A DNA stretch of 64,000 nucleotides, from the NCBI GenBank assembly GCA_030620095.1, contig JAUTXW010000356.1, positions 1,423,501-1,487,500 on the forward strand, in the 5' to 3' direction. Position numbers and translations under genes: made by a program. How positions within the stretch are numbered: the stretch's first letter is position 1; each line of letters starts with the position of its first letter. The notes below the pieces were generated by a model. It saw nothing but the letters and a program-made list of their open reading frames with translations, did no database searches and was not told the origin of the DNA. Below are positions 25,052 through 34,398 of this stretch, one piece after another. This stretch comes from Kuschelorhynchus macadamiae. Its lineage: Eukaryota > Arthropoda > Insecta > Coleoptera > Curculionidae.

Positions 25052-27196
25052 TTAAATTATCCATATGAATTTTAGAATGAGACTGAGTTGATATGGTTTT
25101 ACGAAATATAAGTGGTATTGCTTATCGGGAATTATTAATTCTTTAACAAAAGTTAATATGTCCTGGTCAAAGTTATTTTCGGATATTTGAATATTGATAC
25201 GACGTTTTTTCTCAAATAAAATGGTAGTTTTTGGTTTTGCTGGGGAATGCAGTACTGAAGAAATAATTATTTGGTTAGAACCATAATTTACGGGAATATC
25301 GCAGATGGGGATTCCTACTATAGGATCTTCGCTTTCGTTGGTGTGTACTGTCATATTTTCATCAGGTGTTTTGTCGTCAGCTGATTTATGTGCTCTCATA
25401 TCATTGACCTGTGCGAGGTCATTATCATCAGCTTGTGCTACGGTAGACATTTGGTCTAGATTTTCTTCTTCCCTTAGGTTTTCTTGTAATTCTCGGTTAA
25501 ATTCTTCGATATATTGTTTTAGTGGGAAGTCTTCCGTTGTCTCTTTTGTATGCAGTTCAATTCGAGAAAGAGCATCGGCGTTTGTGTTTAATTTACCCTT
25601 TTTGTATATTATGTTGTAATCGTACTCGTCTAGTTTAATTCGCCATCTTAGTAATTTAGAGCTAGGATCCTTTAAGGAGAAAAGCCATTGAAGTGGCTTA
25701 TGGTCAGTTATTAAATTTATTTTTCTGCCAAATATGTACGGACGAAAATACTTGGTGGCCCAGACGATTGCCAGGAGCTCTTTTTCGATTGTCGAATAAT
25801 TCCTTTCGGAATCATTCAGTGTCCTTGATGCGTACGCTACAGGCAGGTCTTGTCCAATTACACCCTGCGAGAGGACACTCCCAATACCCACGTTACTTGC
25901 ATCTGTGGTTAAGTTAAAGGGTTTTGAGAAGTCTGGGTACTGTAGTATAGGTTCATTTACTAGCAGATTTTTACACATATCGACACATTCTAAGAATTCT
26001 TTATTATGTTCTATAGTGGCACCTTTTTTTAAACACTTAGTAAGTGGCTTTGTTATTCCCGCGAAGTTCTTAATGAATCGCCTATAATACCCTAACAATC
26101 CTAAGAAACCCTTAATCTGTTTCGTTGTTTTAGGAATCGGAAATTTTTTGATAGCTTCTATCTTGTCCGGGTTTGGTTTAACGCCATTAGCTGTGACTAC
26201 ATGGCCAAGATACGCTACTTCTTTTCGCAAGAATTCCGATTTGTCTAATTGGATTTTAAAATTAGACTCACGTAGACGCTGAAAAACACTTTTTAATCGT
26301 TCTAAATGTTCTTGAAGTGATGTAGAAAAGACTATTATGTCATCTAGGTATACTAAGCATTTTTCGTTCTGAATTCCGCGAAGAATGTTGTCCATTACCC
26401 GCTGAAACGTTGCGGGGGCGTTTTTCAGCCCGAATGGCATTCGCAAAAATTCATAGTGCCCATTCTCGGTGCTAAACGCCGTTTTTTCAATGTCACTGTC
26501 GTGTACTTGAATTTGATGAAATCCGCTAGCCAAATCTAAGGTTGTAAAATATTGGCATTTGCCTAATTTGTCTAATAAGTCTGTAATATTAGGCAGCGGA
26601 TAACGATCACCAAGGGTCTTAAAATTTACACCCCTATAATCTAAAACTACCCTATATTTAGCCACCCCCGAGGCATCTGCCTTCTTAGGGACCACCCAGA
26701 TGGGTGAGCTCCACGGAGAACTACTAGGTTGTATAATTTTTTGGTCTAGCATCTTTTTTATTTGGTTTTCCACCTCTTTTTTGTGTATAAAGGGGTAGCG
26801 GTATGATTTTGTATACACCGGTATCTCATCTGACGTTCTAATTCGATGTTTTATTTTGCTAGTGAAAGTTAACGGGTCGTTTTCATTATAAAATATGTCC
26901 GAGTATTCATGAATTAATTTTAAAATTTTAATTCTTTCTTCATCATTTAAATGGTCTATGCGAAATTTAGAAAAATCTAATTCCGATTTGGGACAGTCAT
27001 CAAAGTTATTTAACTCGATCTCACGTAATTCATTTGAATTAAACTTTTCCACGGTAATCGTCTCTGAGAGATCTAACGTTACGGGCTCGCAAGTGTTATT
27101 TAACACTGTTGTTATCGCAATGCCTTTTCTCGCAACTGATAAACACTCTGGTATCTCGCAGTTATGTAATTTTTGATGAGGTATTATTGTCACCAT
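25052..27196 (-). CDS. pol: Errantivirus pol, reverse transcriptase and RNase H part (integrase missing)
   Basis: Copies retroviral RNA into DNA. RT motifs: VLDYRGVN, FTTLDLASGFHQI, MPFGLKNAPATFQR and the catalytic CLVYLDDIIVFS; RNase H: TTDASNVGIGSVLSQ and ITDHKPLQWLF. The frame continues ~150 residues beyond RNase H and stops just past LSLILKF. Immediately after, in another frame at about 25000-25065, is a short stretch ending in a stop that looks like the C-terminal tail of integrase. The integrase core itself is absent, so an internal deletion of about 1 kb joined the two. The frame opens after a stop next to a run of six A. Confidence 0.93.
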   Translation of the reverse strand: MVTIIPHQKLHNCEIPECLSVARKGIAITTVLNNTCEPVTLDLSETITVEKFNSNELREIELNNFDDCPKSELDFSKFRIDHLNDEERIKILKLIHEYSDIFYNENDPLTFTSKIKHRIRTSDEIPVYTKSYRYPFIHKKEVENQIKKMLDQKIIQPSSSPWSSPIWVVPKKADASGVAKYRVVLDYRGVNFKTLGDRYPLPNITDLLDKLGKCQYFTTLDLASGFHQIQVHDSDIEKTAFSTENGHYEFLRMPFGLKNAPATFQRVMDNILRGIQNEKCLVYLDDIIVFSTSLQEHLERLKSVFQRLRESNFKIQLDKSEFLRKEVAYLGHVVTANGVKPNPDKIEAIKKFPIPKTTKQIKGFLGLLGYYRRFIKNFAGITKPLTKCLKKGATIEHNKEFLECVDMCKNLLVNEPILQYPDFSKPFNLTTDASNVGIGSVLSQGVIGQDLPVAYASRTLNDSERNYSTIEKELLAIVWATKYFRPYIFGRKINLITDHKPLQWLFSLKDPSSKLLRWRIKLDEYDYNIIYKKGKLNTNADALSRIELHTKETTEDFPLKQYIEEFNRELQENLREEENLDQMSTVAQADDNDLAQVNDMRAHKSADDKTPDENMTVHTNESEDPIVGIPICDIPVNYGSNQIIISSVLHSPAKPKTTILFEKKRRINIQISENNFDQDILTFVKELIIPDKQYHLYFVKPYQLSLILKFIWII

Positions 27197-27650
27197 TTTT
27201 TATGGAAGTCTTGATTTTTATAACTTGTTCGACACGAGGCGGAATTGTTATACAATGTATTTGATTTTGTGTTTTATGAAATTGCAATTTAACGCGCGCA
27301 TAAGGTGTTTCTAGGAATCCCTTATGATAGTCAAGGTTGGCTTGCAAAAGTTTAAGACTGTCGAGTCCTAGGAGACCGTCAAACACATTGTGGAATTTAA
27401 AGAGATAAAATTTCATATTCTTGTTTACGGGTAAATTAAATATTTTTGATGAGGGTATAAAAGCGCTGTATTGATGAGTCGATTTTTGGAATACTGTTGA
27501 AACCAAAAATGGGTCATTAATTATACAATTGGGATATAATTTTTTGGCAATATTTGGGTCGATAAATGATCTAGTCGAACCTGAGTCTATTAGTATTTTT
27601 AAATTTGTTTCGGGAAATACGATATAGGACAGTTCGCTAGAATTAGACAT
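27162..27650 (-). CDS. pol: Errantivirus pol, protease part
   Basis: Aspartic protease with the catalytic LIDSGSTRSFID motif (D-S-G). It overlaps the end of gag in the -1 frame (gag stops at 27671; the pol frame is open through CAAAAAGAC at ~27676), the usual gag-pol arrangement. The frame ends at 27162, while RT continues in another frame from 27196. A one-base change in the AAAAAA run near 27197 would explain the break, since pol is normally one frame. Confidence 0.8.
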   Translation of the reverse strand: MSNSSELSYIVFPETNLKILIDSGSTRSFIDPNIAKKLYPNCIINDPFLVSTVFQKSTHQYSAFIPSSKIFNLPVNKNMKFYLFKFHNVFDGLLGLDSLKLLQANLDYHKGFLETPYARVKLQFHKTQNQIHCITIPPRVEQVIKIKTSIKNGDNNTSSKIT

Positions 27651-27670
27651 ATTAAATGAAATTACTTCAG

Positions 27671-29077
27671 TTAAGTCTTTTTGTCTTGTTGTGTCGGGTT
27701 CCGAAAATTTTCCTTATTTTCGGTTGTTTCTTCATAAGAATATTGTTCAAGAGGCGCGGTATTATATATGTCAGATTGGACATTTGCTTCCTTATATTCA
27801 TTATTTACATAAGAATAAGAATTATTTTGGTCATAATATTGATACTGATATTGATCATTTTGATTATATTGGCAATATTGGCTATCGTCATATGAGAGTT
27901 GCTCTGGTTGGTATAGATCTTGAGTTTCGGCATTGTAGACCTCTTCAAAAACTAGTTTTGGAGGGTTATAATTTGATGTGCTAGGCAAGGGTTTAAAGAC
28001 CGACGTCTCTATCCCCGACATAGGCGTGGGTGTTTGTAATTGTTTCTGTTGGTTTGGTTTAAAAATGTTTGTTCTGTTGCCAGGTTTGCCGAAAACTTGA
28101 GAGTTCGAAAAATATTTTGGTTGTGGCCTATTTGGGTTTGGGCGCACATTTATAGGTTGTGTTGGAAAGCTGGGTCTAAAAGCGTTGTGTGGTGTTTGTG
28201 AATTAAAAGGCCGATTTTGGTTTATTGCGAAATTGGGTTGAAAACTATTAAAATTATGTTGCATGGGCCTAAAATTACTATTTTTTGGGATTGCTGGACT
28301 AGATTTGGTTTGATTCTGAAAATAGTGTATATTGTATTCTTGGGTTACAAATTGCAATGCTTGCATTAAGTTTTCTGGCCGCATACACCTTATGGTTGTA
28401 CCAAGCGGTTCTTTTAGCCCTGATAAGAAAGTTTTAAGAGCAAGATCATTATATAGTTCGCGTTTTAAATGTTTCGCAGATATAGTAGTTTCATGTGAAT
28501 CTATGTATGAACATAACAGATTTAAAATGTGTAATACTCTATCATAGAAATCGTTAGGCTTTTCATTCGGTAATTGTTTCATCATAACCAAGTCTCTATT
28601 TAAACAAGCTTCATCTCTATGATCCGCAAAATTACGACGCAGGGTGTCCTTCAGACTTTCCCACGTACCAACATTTTGAATATTTGCAACTAATTTTGCA
28701 TGGCCAGTAAGTTTCCCTATTATAGAGTTAAGTAAATAAATGTTTTGAAAATTTTGTGCATTATTCGTATCATAAAAACTATCGATAAGTGATTGGCAAG
28801 TTGAAAGATACCTATTTAAATCATTCGGATTTCCATCAAAAACAGGGACACAATTTAGGTACTCTGGCTTAAATTGAGCCATATTGCTTGTAATTAAATT
28901 ATTTATTGATTGATTATTGATATCTAAATTTGTAGATTCTAAATTTTCACTAATATTATTTGAGTTTGTGTTTGTATTTAAATCTAATGCCTCTAAATTT
29001 GTATTAGAAACAGAGTCAGTTGAAGGTGTCGAAATTTTTAAACCTTGTAATTCCGCGACAATTTTTTCAATAGACAT
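27671..29077 (-). CDS. gag: Errantivirus gag
   Basis: Capsid protein. The middle has the gypsy-type capsid pattern: DGNPNDLNRYLSTCQSLIDS, GHAKLVANIQNVGTWESLK, LRRNFADHRDEACLNRDL, and KPNDFYDRVLHIL. The C-terminal third is rich in Asn, Gln, Pro and Tyr without a CCHC zinc knuckle, as usual for errantiviruses. The frame is open upstream to ~29205. The first ATG is at 29077; earlier codons lack an ATG, so I place the start there. Confidence 0.88.
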   Translation of the reverse strand: MSIEKIVAELQGLKISTPSTDSVSNTNLEALDLNTNTNSNNISENLESTNLDINNQSINNLITSNMAQFKPEYLNCVPVFDGNPNDLNRYLSTCQSLIDSFYDTNNAQNFQNIYLLNSIIGKLTGHAKLVANIQNVGTWESLKDTLRRNFADHRDEACLNRDLVMMKQLPNEKPNDFYDRVLHILNLLCSYIDSHETTISAKHLKRELYNDLALKTFLSGLKEPLGTTIRCMRPENLMQALQFVTQEYNIHYFQNQTKSSPAIPKNSNFRPMQHNFNSFQPNFAINQNRPFNSQTPHNAFRPSFPTQPINVRPNPNRPQPKYFSNSQVFGKPGNRTNIFKPNQQKQLQTPTPMSGIETSVFKPLPSTSNYNPPKLVFEEVYNAETQDLYQPEQLSYDDSQYCQYNQNDQYQYQYYDQNNSYSYVNNEYKEANVQSDIYNTAPLEQYSYEETTENKENFRNPTQQDKKT

Positions 29078-29397
29078 CAAGAGTAAATCAATTACACTTA
29101 CAGAAGTATTTGAAGGGCAACTCTGGTCATTTCTATAAGGCAAGCTTTGGTTGGGCGATTGAGGTCCTTCCCCAAATCTTTGTCCTTGCGAAGACAGGCG
29201 ATATTGGTCCTATCCTCCGTTGGTCAGCTGTTCGATGGTAATCCACAGTTCTGCGATAGATTGGAAATTTTCGATGTTCGGAAAATTTCACTCTGCTTCA
29301 AGCACCTCCGACAACGTCACAACAATTAGTTCTTTTTCGGTTAATTCGATTAAAACGAAAAAATCAATACAATCGATATGTATCGATTCCCGAAAAT

Positions 29398-29414
29398 CCG
29401 TTCCGACTGCGCCA
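29398..29414 (-). other. Primer binding site
   Basis: TGGCGCAGTCGGAACGG on the minus strand, overlapping the last base of the 5' LTR, as in errantiviruses. TGGCGCAGTCGG is of the type assigned to tRNA-Ser primers in related Drosophila elements; I recall this rather than checked it. Confidence 0.75.
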
Positions 29415-29619
29415 GTTAACTAACACGACCGACGGTTTCCCTTTTTAAAAACTTTGTTTTACAAAAAAATTTCTATATTAAAAGTACAAATTTATAAGTT
29501 ATAAAAATGGATGCTTCTAACTGACTGGCCCGGTTCCGCTGAAGCGTAATATTATAACAGCCTCGTTGACATAGGATCCGCTGGCTCAGCAGTTCTTGGG
29601 GATGGAACGTGACATAACT
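29414..29619 (-). repeat. Errantivirus 5' LTR
   Basis: 206 bp. The one difference from the 3' LTR (29456) changes AATAAA to AACAAA on the minus strand. Confidence 0.95.
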
Positions 29620-29679
29620 CATGCGCTTTTGTATTGTAAATCATTTATTATTGTTATTTTGTGGCATATTTGTATTAAA

Positions 29680-32600
29680 ATGAGATCGTGTTCTGCTGTT
29701 AATTGTACTACAAGAGCGAAAAAAGGCGAGAAAATAAAATTTCACAGGTAAATAGTTTTATATAGGTTAGGTATTAAAAGCAATATTAATAACATTATTT
29801 AACAGTCCGAAAATAAAATAACTGTAGGTACTTGTATAATAATTACAACTCATGCTCTTTAATGATGTTTTTTAGATTTCCAAAAGATGATAACTTAAAA
29901 AAGTTATGGGTACATGCTGTTAGAAGGAATAATTATAATCCAGGCAGTACAGCTGTTATTTGTGAAAATCATTTTAGAGAGGATGACTATGAGGTCAATG
30001 TTCATGGAAATCGGGTATTAAAAAAGCAAGCAATTCCATCACAATTTGATTTTCCTGCTCATTTAATCAAAGTTATCAGGAAGCGTAAACCCATTACAAG
30101 AAGAGTTAATGTAAACCAAGGTAAGGGTGACTGTAATTAATAATTGATGATTATTCTGCTGATAAAATAAGACACCCTCTAAGTAATATAATGTTATAAT
30201 ATAAAAACATATATCACTTTAAAACAAATATTTAATAATATTCATAAAGTTTAAATATAAATATACATTTTTAGGAAATGCTGTTGCAGGATGCAGTACT
30301 AACGTACTTCCTGAAGTAGACCCTATGGAAGTTGATTTAGTGCCAGAAGTTAATAATGGGCCTGAAGATAAAGTAATTAATATACCCAATGAAATAAAAT
30401 CATCTTCCAGTGTAGAAAAAAAACCTTTTGTGAGGTAAGGAATATGTACAATTGCTTAATAAGGCATTGTTCATTATAGAGATTAGATCGCAAGTTTAAT
30501 TGGCTGTAATAAAAACTCTCCCTATAAGGCTCAAATTCACTTATTTATAACAGTATTAAGTTGTTGACAAAAATCTGTAGGTATTTTCTATTTTTAGAAA
30601 TAGACGGGATCCAATAGTCTTTGGGGATTTCCAGGAAAGTGATTTAGAGTTTCAAGAAAAGAGGAAGAAATTTTGGAAAATTGCTAATCAAACTGTTTGT
30701 AGATATAAAAAAATGAATAAATATTACCAGAGTAAAATCAGTCGACTAAAACAAAAAATAAAGAATCTAAATGCACTATTGGATGAATTAACAAGAAGTA
30801 AAAAATTGTCATCAGACCAGTCATTTATATTAAAGGTTGATAATTAATTTTATAGTAGATATTGCATGATTTTTGTATGTTGTAGGTTGAACTTAACAGA
30901 CTATTTTTTTTTGTGGAGGTATTTATAAATTTTCATAACTTTTTTCAAAATAACTAACTTTTTTAGGAAAGTATTCCAGGTACCATCAAGGAAATATTGT
31001 TTAGACAGTTAAAAAAAGGTGTATGTGCTAAATATACTCCAGAATTAAGGTCATTTGCTCTGACTCTGAATTTTTATTCGTCATCAGCATATGACTATGT
31101 ACGTCGTATATTTGGTATTAAGTCTTTGCCACATCCTAGAACCCTGTCCAAATGGTATAGTAGTATTGACGGGTCACCAGGATATAGTTCTCAAGCACTA
31201 AATGCTATTAAAAATAAAGTTCAGCTAGAAGAACAAAAGGGCAAGAAATTGGTGGCTGGTTTAATGATTGATGAAATGTCCATTAGAGAGCATGTTCAGT
31301 GGACAGGAAGTAGACATGTTGGGTATATAAACTTTGGTACAGGTTTACAGGAAAGCGATATTTTACCAAGAGCTAAAAATGTACTGGTTTTTATGGTGGT
31401 TGGGTACAATTGCAGATGGAAAGTGCCAGTGGCTTATTTTTTAATAAATTCATTATCTGGTGATGAAAAGGCAAACTTGGTAATAGGTTGTCTTCAACAA
31501 CTTGGAGACACTGGAATTTCCATCAAGAGTTTGACTTTTGATGGATGTGCTTCAAATATAGCTATGTCCCATATATTAGGGGCTAACTTGCACTTTCCGA
31601 ACATAAAACCTTATTTTTTAAACCCTATCAATAAAGAAACAATATATATTATTCTTGATGCTTGCCATATGGTAAAGTTAATTCGTAATGCTTTGGGTGA
31701 CTGGGGACAGCTACAGGATGGCGAGGGCAGAATAATTAAATGGGCACTGTTTGGTGAGTTAGTTAATTTACAGAATGAGTCTGGCCTTCACTGTGCCACA
31801 AGAATACGCTCTAGGCATATCCAGTATTCTAAAGAAAAAATGAAAGTAAAACTTGCTGTCCAAACATTTAGCTTAAGTGTGGCAGACGCGTTAGAGTACT
31901 GTGACAAGGATTTAAATATACAAGCATTTCAAGAAAGTGAAGGAACAGTCGAGTTTTGTAAAAATATTAACAACATTTTTGACTTGTTGAACACTCGAAA
32001 TGCTTATAGTAAACTCTCATATAAAAGACCACTTTTTAAAGGAAGTGAAAACTTCTTAAAAAATTCTATTGATCATTTTGTGAACTATTTAAGCACTTTA
32101 AAAGGACCTACGGGAGAAAATATTTTAATTAGTAACAGGAAAACTGGTTTTCTTGGCTTAATTGTATGCTTATTAAGTCTACAAGGAATTTTTAATGACT
32201 TGGTAAAAACAGATATTTTACAGTTTCTTCTATCATACAAATTAAGCCAAGATCACTTGGAAATGTTTTTCTCTGCTGTACGACGAAGGGGTGGCTTTTC
32301 AAATAACCCAACGGCATGGCAGTTTGAAAATGCCTTTAAACGCCTATTAGTACATAGCGAAATAATTTCCCCAGACAGTGCCAATTGTTTATCCCAGGAT
32401 AATACATCCATTTTAATAATTAGTGTAAATTATAAGAATAATACTTTAGATACTCTAGAAGAAAATTTTGAATTATCTGAAGAAATTAATAACAGTTTTA
32501 TTTCTAATTTCAACAACATTACTAATTGTATATATTTAAATGATGTTACAGAATATATTGCAGGATTTGTATCTAGAAAACTTGTAAGAACTTTAAACTG

Positions 32601-32955
32601 TAATGTGTGTGCTTCTTCAGTAACGAATAATGTCTCATGGTCAATGTTACTTAATAAAAAAAACAGGGGGAGGCTTTGCAAGCCGTCTAAAGATGTTGTA
32701 AAGATTTGCCTTGTTGCTGAAAGTATAATAAGAACACAGCAAAATTTTACAACATCTAATTTAATTTTAAAATTAATCTGTTTGGCTTTAAGACAGCTAA
32801 ATGTAACACAGTTATTTACATCTTTGTCAGAGCATTGCTTGGAGCAAGATCCTCTAGATGGGCATGTTTTACAGCTAATACGGCTAATATTAAAACACTA
32901 CTTTACAATAAGAGTTCATCATATAAATTCAACAAACAATGAAATAATAGGATAA
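29680..32955 (+). CDS. P element / THAP9-like transposase, 899 aa, intact
   Basis: GTP-dependent cut-and-paste transposase of the P superfamily; length is close to human THAP9 (903). Exons 29680-29747, 29876-30120, 30275-30434, 30598-30835, 30967-32955, all GT-AG and in frame (2700 bp). Residues 1-~85 form a THAP zinc finger (C-x4-C ... ICENHF as C-x2-H, with FPKDDNLKKLWV and IPSQFDFP). Exon 4 gives a basic, leucine-rich coiled coil, the dimerisation region. The catalytic domain has GLMIDEMSIR (D), LTFDGCASN (D) and LSQDHLEMFFSAVRRRGGFS (E), plus LDACHMVKLIRNAL. No stop or frameshift. It lies in P-like element 1; the errantivirus sits 56 bp upstream of the ATG in opposite orientation. Confidence 0.93.
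30836..30966 (+). other. Transposase intron 4 (retention would give a short protein)
   Basis: Weak donor GTTGAT after AAG. If kept, translation adds Val-Asp-Asn and stops, giving a 240-residue protein with the THAP domain and coiled coil but no catalytic domain. That parallels the Drosophila P repressor made by intron retention. Inference only. Confidence 0.45.
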
Positions 32956-33069
32956 GACACAAGCTAACAAAAACAATAATTTTTAGTCACCAATAGTTTA
33001 TTTTTAAATTTTGTCTACAAATATACTTCATTTCTGTGTGTCCTCTCATTTCAAAGTAACAAGAAACAC

Positions 33070-34120
33070 TCTTTAATTCAAATTCAAAAATAGTTTATTT
33101 GTCACATATCAACATGTATAGCATTTTACATAGTTTCCTAATACAAAACTTACATGACAAAAAGGGTCAGCCTCTCGATTATGAATAACCGTTAGCAATT
33201 ACACCCAGCGGACTCAGTGCAGTTGTGAGGTGCCCTACATTGATCGATTTAATATTAAAATTACTAGATATATCAGTATTTCGAATATTTAAACTAAACA
33301 TTTTCAACATCTTTAAATATGTTAAATGTTCTAGCCCATATAATCCTAAATTGAAATAAAAAATTACACCATAAGGTAAAGCCGATGGTAAAGCAGCAGC
33401 TAACAGTTTAAATGTGCATAGGGTTACTTATAAGTAAGCCAATTAAAGACGGGGTCACAGGTAAAAAGTTTAGCTAGTAAAGATATCATGACTCGAAAAA
33501 AAAAACACTAGCTCTATGATGCCCATATACCTAAGTTATGTCCAGACATGTAAAAAATCTAAAGAAATCAAGTAATTATAACACCATGTTATCACACACT
33601 ACAGTATGAAGTTTGGGACTGAGATTAGATATTTTGACCCCAGTAATTGTAAGGGTAATATTTTTCGACTTATAACCTTTCATTTATGTGTAATGTAATA
33701 AAAATTGATTTTTTTTTAAATGGTTGTTTTTATTATCTTCATCCTTCCCTTTATTTCGCATATAATAAAACATAGGTACACTATCCACATCATTTTTTTA
33801 TTTAGCAATGATTACAAACTTTAACAATATGTTTTCTAAAATCCTTTAAAGAGTGCTTTAAGCACTGGTAAGTACTCAGAATATTTTTAACTTAAGTGAG
33901 TGTTTATCTAAACTAATCTAATAGCCAAATTACTTTAATTTCACTAATTTAAGCAGTCAACAAATCTCATGACTCAAACTCTCACTAACGATATTTCATT
34001 CTTAATTATATGCAAATGCATCTTAACGCGTTTTATAAATGTATTGGTATTTTTTATATTCCTTAGATTATCAGGCAATTTATTAAATTCCACCGATGAT
34101 TGCACTATTTAACAAAATAT
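33070..34120 (-). mobile_element. 5'-truncated LINE, 3' end only
   Basis: On the minus strand near 34000-34110 the frame VEFNKLPDNLRNIKNTNTFI then KRVKMHLHII is the typical C-terminus of Jockey/CR1-like reverse transcriptases. The rest is 3' UTR, ending in a TTTGAATTTGAATT tail at 33079-33092. Inserted in the 3' part of P-like element 1; a clear TSD was not found. Confidence 0.7.
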
Positions 34121-34398
34121 TGTTTAAAACACCCCGTCTTCTACTTCGTACGTATACTTTCTCCGTATTTTCTGCCACACCTATCTCCATCTCTCTCTCG
34201 GTTCTCTCTTTCTAGTCTCTTCCACATTTTAATACACGTCGTTTATTGCTAGTGGGCCAGTCCATCGTAGTATAATACGTCAATGTTGAATACGGTGACA
34301 ATAGTAGAATGTTAAATGTTGTTCGCGTAAGTGTTTTTGCGTAAAAATATTGGCTGTTTTTGTGTACATATTGTAGACATTATAGTGCTCAAAGTAAA

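Larger units (their letters stand above)
23088..29619 (-). mobile_element. Errantivirus (gypsy-type endogenous retrovirus), integrase-deleted
   Basis: Two 206-bp LTRs starting AGTTA and ending TAACT, flanked by a 4-bp duplication CATG (23084-23087, 29620-29623). Order on the minus strand: 5' LTR (29414-29619), primer site, gag, protease, RT/RNase H, env, polypurine tract, 3' LTR (23088-23293). LTRs differ at one position, so insertion is recent. Defects: integrase is deleted between the RNase H region and the start of env, and the protease and RT frames are shifted. gag and env are open. It could move only with proteins supplied by a related copy. Confidence 0.95.
22923..34285 (+). mobile_element. 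P/THAP9-like element 1, carrying an errantivirus and a LINE fragment
   Basis: Inverted termini: left CATTGACATATTATACTAGG, right (reversed) CATTGACGTATTATACTACG, both continuing into GGATGGACTGG. The 8-bp duplication TTGAATAC flanks it (22915-22922, 34286-34293), as P elements make. Without the errantivirus (23088-29619 plus 4 bp) and the LINE (about 33070-34120) it would be ~3.8 kb, close to the 3,965 bp of P-like element 2. It encodes an intact five-exon transposase. Confidence 0.9.

Noticed and set aside
25305..29423. Plus-strand frames across the errantivirus (25305, 25693, 27691, 28917 and others)
   Set aside because: They are shadows of gag, pol and env on the minus strand, with no family pattern of their own.
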